Shown here: positions 28,794 to 32,504 of the stretch, piece by piece
Layout of the letters: every line of letters begins with the position of its first letter
Position numbering within the stretch: the first letter of the stretch is position 1
Origin: a virus
IMG/VR virus record: IMGVR_UViG_3300033148_002105
Coordinates: 1 to 32,504 of that record
DNA length: 32,504 nucleotides
Reading direction: 5' to 3' (one strand)
Notes under the pieces: model-generated
What the model was told of the DNA's origin: nothing
Databases searched by the model: none
What the model saw: the letters and a program-made list of their open reading frames with translations, nothing else
Position numbers and translations under genes: made by a program

Positions 28794-30434
28794 ATGAAAA
28801 AACACGAAGATATAAGTGGCAAAATACTAGCATTAGATATGGCTGGATTAATTGGTTCTAAAGTTCCCGCTAATGTAGCCACATCAAGCACATTATCAAC
28901 AGGAATAACAGAATTGCCAACTTTAACTGATAATTTAGATGGTTCAATTGATTTAACTAGTTGTAAAGCAAATGTTTATACAACAACTGATTTTACAGGA
29001 GTATTAAGAAGTTATGATATACCAGCATTGGCAAATATTATATTAACAGATGAAGTTATAAATTACATTGTAGTAGATTATAACTCAGGTAATCCTATAT
29101 TTGTTAATACTACTAATGTAGAAATAATAAATGAATCTGATGTTATACCTGTATTTACAATATTTAGAACAGGAACATCATTAGTTTATTTGAATTGGGA
29201 TCATCTTGGTATTGGCTTATCAAATAAACTTCATCAACGATTGGTTAAGACAGATAGATTTGCTTATCAAAGTGGATTGATGTTAAGTGAAAAGAATATA
29301 AGAGAAATAGCTATAACATCAGGTAGAACTTGGTATGGAGCAGTTGCTAATACGCATGATGCTTATGATAGTGCAATTGATGATTTACTATTTTGGTATC
29401 CAGTTGCAGGCGTATGGAATAAAACACTTGTAACACAATATAATAATACACAATATAGTGACGGTAGTAATTTACAAACAATGTTACCAAATAAATATGT
29501 TGTTAATTGGGTATATAGAACAGAGTCTGATAATAAAGTATCAGGTTATGTTGTGGGAGAGCAATATAATAAATTAAGTGAAGCAGAAACATCACAAATT
29601 CCTGAAATTCCAGATGGTATGAAAAATTTAGGGATATTAGTAGGACGTATAATTGTTCTAACAGGTGAAGATACTGGTATTGTTCAGAGTTCGTTTGATA
29701 TTCATTTTGCTGGTAGCGGTATTGTAAGCCATAGTGATTTAACTAATTTAACAGCTGATGATCATCTTCAATATGTTATTAATGATGGCAGTAGAGGTCA
29801 ACAAGAAATTAAAGATTCAGTAAAAATTGGTGATATTGTTGGTGGAAATTATACAGAAATTGAACCAGATGGAACAATTATAACTAGAGGTGATGGTAAA
29901 GTATGGGACGATGTAGTTGGTAGTTTAATAGCAAGACGTTTAACATCAACTGTTGGTAGATTAAATTATAACTATGAAGAAAATAGCATTACCATGCAAA
30001 ATAACGGAGACCCTGCTGATAAAGATGATAGATTAATATTTAACTACCAATATCCACATGCAGCTGTTCAAACAGATGCTACTTTAGGGACTCAAGCAGT
30101 TCAACGATTACATATTCATTGGGAGCAAGTATCAACAAATAGAATAGAATGGCAAACTGATTATAGGTATCAAATAAATGGACAACCTAAAAATACAACA
30201 TGGACTACTGTAACTGCTAATAGTGTAGATGATTCTGCATTTTCATATGTGAGTGGCACATTAAATCAAATAACAGCATTAGCAGAAGTATTAATACCAG
30301 CTAATTCATTATCAGCAACAGTTCAATATAGATTAACTAGAATTGATACAACGACAGGTGATATTGAAGCTGTATTTGTTGATGCACACGTTCAATTTGA
30401 TAGCGATGGAAGTAGACAAGAATATACAAAATAA
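28794..30434 (+). CDS. Main receptor-binding tail fibre
   Basis: 546 aa. The N-terminal 200 residues attach to the baseplate side. SHSDLTNLTADDHLQYV at about residues 309-325 is a widely shared fibre motif (H..L..L..DDH.QY) that leads into the shaft and tip. The C-terminal ~150 residues (LHIHWEQVSTNRIEWQTDYR ... VFVDAHVQFDSDG) form a beta-sandwich-like tip, likely the receptor-binding part. It is the largest fibre gene in the window. Confidence 0.75.
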   Translation: MKKHEDISGKILALDMAGLIGSKVPANVATSSTLSTGITELPTLTDNLDGSIDLTSCKANVYTTTDFTGVLRSYDIPALANIILTDEVINYIVVDYNSGNPIFVNTTNVEIINESDVIPVFTIFRTGTSLVYLNWDHLGIGLSNKLHQRLVKTDRFAYQSGLMLSEKNIREIAITSGRTWYGAVANTHDAYDSAIDDLLFWYPVAGVWNKTLVTQYNNTQYSDGSNLQTMLPNKYVVNWVYRTESDNKVSGYVVGEQYNKLSEAETSQIPEIPDGMKNLGILVGRIIVLTGEDTGIVQSSFDIHFAGSGIVSHSDLTNLTADDHLQYVINDGSRGQQEIKDSVKIGDIVGGNYTEIEPDGTIITRGDGKVWDDVVGSLIARRLTSTVGRLNYNYEENSITMQNNGDPADKDDRLIFNYQYPHAAVQTDATLGTQAVQRLHIHWEQVSTNRIEWQTDYRYQINGQPKNTTWTTVTANSVDDSAFSYVSGTLNQITALAEVLIPANSLSATVQYRLTRIDTTTGDIEAVFVDAHVQFDSDGSRQEYTK

Positions 30435-30440
30435 TACAAG

Positions 30441-30947
30441 ATGAAAGAAGGTGATATAATATTCGTAACAAGAAGGCATGATAATGACTTTAGAGGTTTT
30501 ATTTCTAAAGGCATTGCAGTTTTAACTAAGCATAAAGGACAAGACATTGAAGATGTTAAAGTTCATTCAGCAATTATATATAAAAGTAAAGGTGTTTTAA
30601 TGGTTCGAGATATGGATAAGCATGGAGATGAACATTATACATTAAAGAAATATACTGAATTATTCCATGATAGAATGGAAATAGTAAATATGAATCATAA
30701 TGCAAGTCAAGAAAAGATAGTATGGTTTAATAATAATTGTATGAATAATAAAGTTAAATATGATTATGTTAATACTTTTGTCTTTCAATTGGTTAAATCA
30801 CTAACTAAAAAATTCATAGGTAAACAAAGTGTATATCATAGAATGTGCGCTGAAGATGTTCAACGACAATATAACATTTTAGATGATGTATTTAAAACGC
30901 CCGAATACACTAACCCAAATGAATTATATAAAATAGTTAAAAAATAA
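30441..30947 (+). CDS. Permuted papain-like hydrolase (YiiX/LRAT-like)
   Basis: 168 aa. GDIIFV at residues 4-9 opens the domain, H42 in VHSAIIY matches the catalytic His, and C136 in RMCAEDV matches the nucleophile, with E138 close by. The His-before-Cys order is the permuted NlpC/P60 (YiiX) arrangement. KYDY (106-109) is a further family feature. Possible substrate is peptidoglycan or a lipid/acyl-peptide. No signal peptide. It lies in the late operon before two membrane proteins, so it could be a tail-associated lysin or a second lysis enzyme. Confidence 0.65.
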   Translation: MKEGDIIFVTRRHDNDFRGFISKGIAVLTKHKGQDIEDVKVHSAIIYKSKGVLMVRDMDKHGDEHYTLKKYTELFHDRMEIVNMNHNASQEKIVWFNNNCMNNKVKYDYVNTFVFQLVKSLTKKFIGKQSVYHRMCAEDVQRQYNILDDVFKTPEYTNPNELYKIVKK

Positions 30948-31072
30948 TGGCTACTAGAAATAATATTAATTGGAATAAGTTTGTTAGCCATATCTCTTGG
31001 GCTATATTTTTACTCTACAATTTGAAACGTATCAGACGTAAACGTATTATAATAAAGAAATTTAAGAAATGA
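30947..31072 (+). CDS. 41-aa membrane peptide with a very basic tail
   Basis: Starts at an ATG overlapping the previous stop (TAATG) and stops in TGA overlapping the next ATG (ATGA). Both overlaps favour a real, coupled gene. Residues about 12-25 (FVSHISWAIFLLYN) are hydrophobic; the tail (KRIRRKRIIIKKFKK) is almost all Lys/Arg/Ile. A late-type ACGTATTA lies within it, so some of its codons may be shaped by that element. A pinholin-like or anchoring role is speculation. Confidence 0.45.
   Translation: MATRNNINWNKFVSHISWAIFLLYNLKRIRRKRIIIKKFKK
31042..31055 (+). promoter_or_regulatory. Late-type ACGTATTA element
   Basis: ACGTATTATAATAA, about 14 bp before the ATG at 31069, embedded in the small upstream ORF. 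Confidence 0.4.
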
Positions 31073-31680
31073 TATTATTACAAATACCAACGATACCAGA
31101 TAACTTACAAATTGATTCATTAACAGGATGGACATTAGTAGTTGTAATTGCTATGTATTTAATATACAGTTTGACAGATAAGTACATGGCTAAAAGAAAA
31201 ACTGCTTCAACATTTAATATGATTTTAGATCGTTTAGAAGAACAATCAAAAATTAATAGAGAAACAATGAAGTATCTAAAAACGATATCTTTAGAATACT
31301 CTGATGAATTAACAGAAGAACAATATAGAATTTACACAACTAAGTTTTTTGTCACTGCTAAATGTAAAATAAATCATAAAGTAAGAAATATAATAGAAGA
31401 AAATAATATAAAAGGTAATGAGGATAAAGTGACAAGTAAGGTTAAAAACTTTATTAAAACACTTTATATATCTGATGAAATTGAAATGAGAAGTTTTAAA
31501 TTTAATGGAATATTATTATCTGATTATATGAAGTCAGAATGGATTGAAACTTTAACTACTGGTATTATTGATTGTATTTATACAACTAAGGATGAATCAG
31601 AAAGAATCAAATCGACACAATATTTTGTAAGTCAAGAGTTTACAAATATATTAAATCATTACTTAAACAAAATAAAATAA
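31069..31680 (+). CDS. Membrane-anchored protein, possibly holin-like
   Basis: 203 aa. One hydrophobic helix at about residues 20-36 (GWTLVVVIAMYLIYSL), then a charged coiled-coil-like region (ASTFNMILDRLEEQSKINRE) and a soluble helical domain. A single N-terminal span plus coiled coil resembles one class of phage holin or host-envelope adaptor. It sits next to a papain-like hydrolase and a small membrane peptide, forming a second lysis-type cluster separate from the endolysin block. Role is inference. Confidence 0.65.
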   Translation: MILLQIPTIPDNLQIDSLTGWTLVVVIAMYLIYSLTDKYMAKRKTASTFNMILDRLEEQSKINRETMKYLKTISLEYSDELTEEQYRIYTTKFFVTAKCKINHKVRNIIEENNIKGNEDKVTSKVKNFIKTLYISDEIEMRSFKFNGILLSDYMKSEWIETLTTGIIDCIYTTKDESERIKSTQYFVSQEFTNILNHYLNKIK

Positions 31681-31684
31681 AGAT

Positions 31685-32504
31685 ATGGCAAGATCAGTTG
31701 ACACTCTGTTTCAATTAATGCAAACAGAAAAGAATACAATGTCTTATATAAAAGATAAGTTGACAAATCCAGATGGAACAACAACTATTAAGACAGAGCA
31801 AGAGTTACTTACTGAATTACAATCGACTAACCCAGTAGGTATTTGGAGACTTTGGCAGTTTTTAACAGCTGTTGAAATGAATTTCCTTGAACAAAATTGG
31901 GATGAGATTAGAACTGAAATTGAAGATATTAAAGCTAGTGCATTCATTGGTGGTAAAGAATGGTGGGTAGAAAAATGTGAGGAATGGCAAAACGGAGACT
32001 TTGTAATAATTGATCCAGATAACTATTCTATTCATTATGATATTATAGATGAAAATAAACAATTAATTAAACATGCAACTATTAGTGAAATTGGAGGCAA
32101 AGTAATATTAAAAGTTCAAAAAGAATATGAAACACCTATTAATTTATTATCAACAGCTGAATTAGAATCATTTACAAGTTATGTTAATAAAGTAAAATTT
32201 GCAGGAACAAGAATAAATATATGGAACTTTAATCCTGATTTATTACATTTGGAATACACAATATATTACGATCCATTAATAAATATATCTACTATAACAA
32301 CAAATGTAGAAAAAGTCATTGGGGATTATATACAAAACTTACCATTTGATAGTGAATTTAGTAAAACAGAATTGACAAACTTATTACAAGACGTCGAAGG
32401 CGTTATATCGCCAGTATTTACATTCGGTGAAGGAAAAACTGAAGGTGGTAATTACGTTGAATTTGATAATTACTATACGGGTATTGCAGGGTTTTGTGCA
32501 ATTG
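31685..32504 (+). CDS. Baseplate wedge (J-like) protein, 5' part
   Basis: Begins MARSVDTLFQLMQTEKNTMS and runs off the end of the window; it continues in frame at 1-167 for 290 aa in total. NPVGIWRLWQFLTAVEMNFL and KEWWVEKCEEWQNGDF match a protein repeatedly found in Bacteroidota phage baseplate modules. The later part (GTRINIWNFNPDLLHLEY, then VEKVIGDYIQNLPFDSEF) resembles the C-terminal region of J/gp47 wedge proteins. It would form the baseplate ring with the gp25-like protein. It is shorter than typical J (about 380 aa). No other J candidate exists in the genome. Confidence 0.7.
   Translation, partial: MARSVDTLFQLMQTEKNTMSYIKDKLTNPDGTTTIKTEQELLTELQSTNPVGIWRLWQFLTAVEMNFLEQNWDEIRTEIEDIKASAFIGGKEWWVEKCEEWQNGDFVIIDPDNYSIHYDIIDENKQLIKHATISEIGGKVILKVQKEYETPINLLSTAELESFTSYVNKVKFAGTRINIWNFNPDLLHLEYTIYYDPLINISTITTNVEKVIGDYIQNLPFDSEFSKTELTNLLQDVEGVISPVFTFGEGKTEGGNYVEFDNYYTGIAGFCAI
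32391..32504 (+). repeat. Terminal overlap, right copy
   Basis: Identical to 1-114; see that entry. Features in this stretch should be counted once. Confidence 0.95.

Noticed and set aside
1-32504. Temperate lifestyle (integrase, repressor, attachment site)
   Set aside because: No recombinase, repressor or attachment-like duplication was seen; the only long repeats are the end overlap and the inverted module.
1-32504. CRISPR array or insertion sequence
   Set aside because: No regularly spaced short repeats and no transposase-like ORF or terminal inverted repeats of an IS were found.

Overview
The window is a complete or near-complete genome of a tailed bacteriophage with a contractile tail (myovirus-type). 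Bases 1-114 are repeated exactly at 32391-32504, and one baseplate gene reads across that junction. The molecule therefore closes into a circle (or circularly permuted map) of 32,390 bp. The DNA is strongly AT-rich. Start codons follow A/T-rich leaders instead of Shine-Dalgarno sequences, and many proteins resemble families typical of Bacteroidota phages (DUF2586-type sheath, Mu-like portal, protease-scaffold fusion, tail-fibre types). A Flavobacteriia-like host is the best inference. I see no integrase, repressor or partition gene, so a lytic lifestyle is likely.

Layout. Plus strand, late genes: terminase small and large subunits (5758-7389), head-tail connector, portal, gpG-like morphogenesis protein and a probable tail terminator (8154-10863), two tRNA genes (Met, Thr), prohead protease-scaffold fusion, major capsid protein, sheath, two tube-like proteins, and a tail chaperone with a -1 frameshift (to 17485). 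After a minus-strand interruption come a RusA-like resolvase, tape measure, hub, spike, gp25-like wedge, a tandem duplicated gene pair, several fibre proteins, a second papain-like hydrolase, membrane proteins and a J-like wedge protein. These run through the junction to a last fibre gene ending at 2011. Minus strand: a leftward block (4404-2104) with an NlpC/P60 endolysin, small proteins, a GIY-YIG-like protein and membrane proteins; a sigma-like factor (5666-5088); and a 427-aa minimal family-A-like polymerase (18890-17607), the only polymerase seen.

Regulation appears written in two dispersed elements. An early-type element (TGAATATATAATATAAA) lies just upstream of the sigma factor, 4691 gene, GIY-YIG genes and small genes, and farther upstream of the polymerase. 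A late-type element (ACGTATTA followed by an A/T run) lies upstream of terminase, connector, protease, tape measure, endolysin and fibre genes. The phage's own sigma-like factor is a natural candidate to read the late element. Two divergent intergenic regions carry a ~215-bp inverted repeat (about 95% identical by eye), with early-type signals on one side and late-type on the other.

The most novel signals are: (1) an 81-nt three-way-junction RNA on the polymerase leader, where both plus-strand mismatches become G.U pairs on the minus strand; (2) the duplicated bidirectional control module and a related 22-bp box present six times; (3) an 86-bp skeleton of a GIY-YIG homing endonuclease beside two intact relatives and a more distant one; (4) cassette-like minus-strand genes whose stop codons lie inside the next gene's upstream element.
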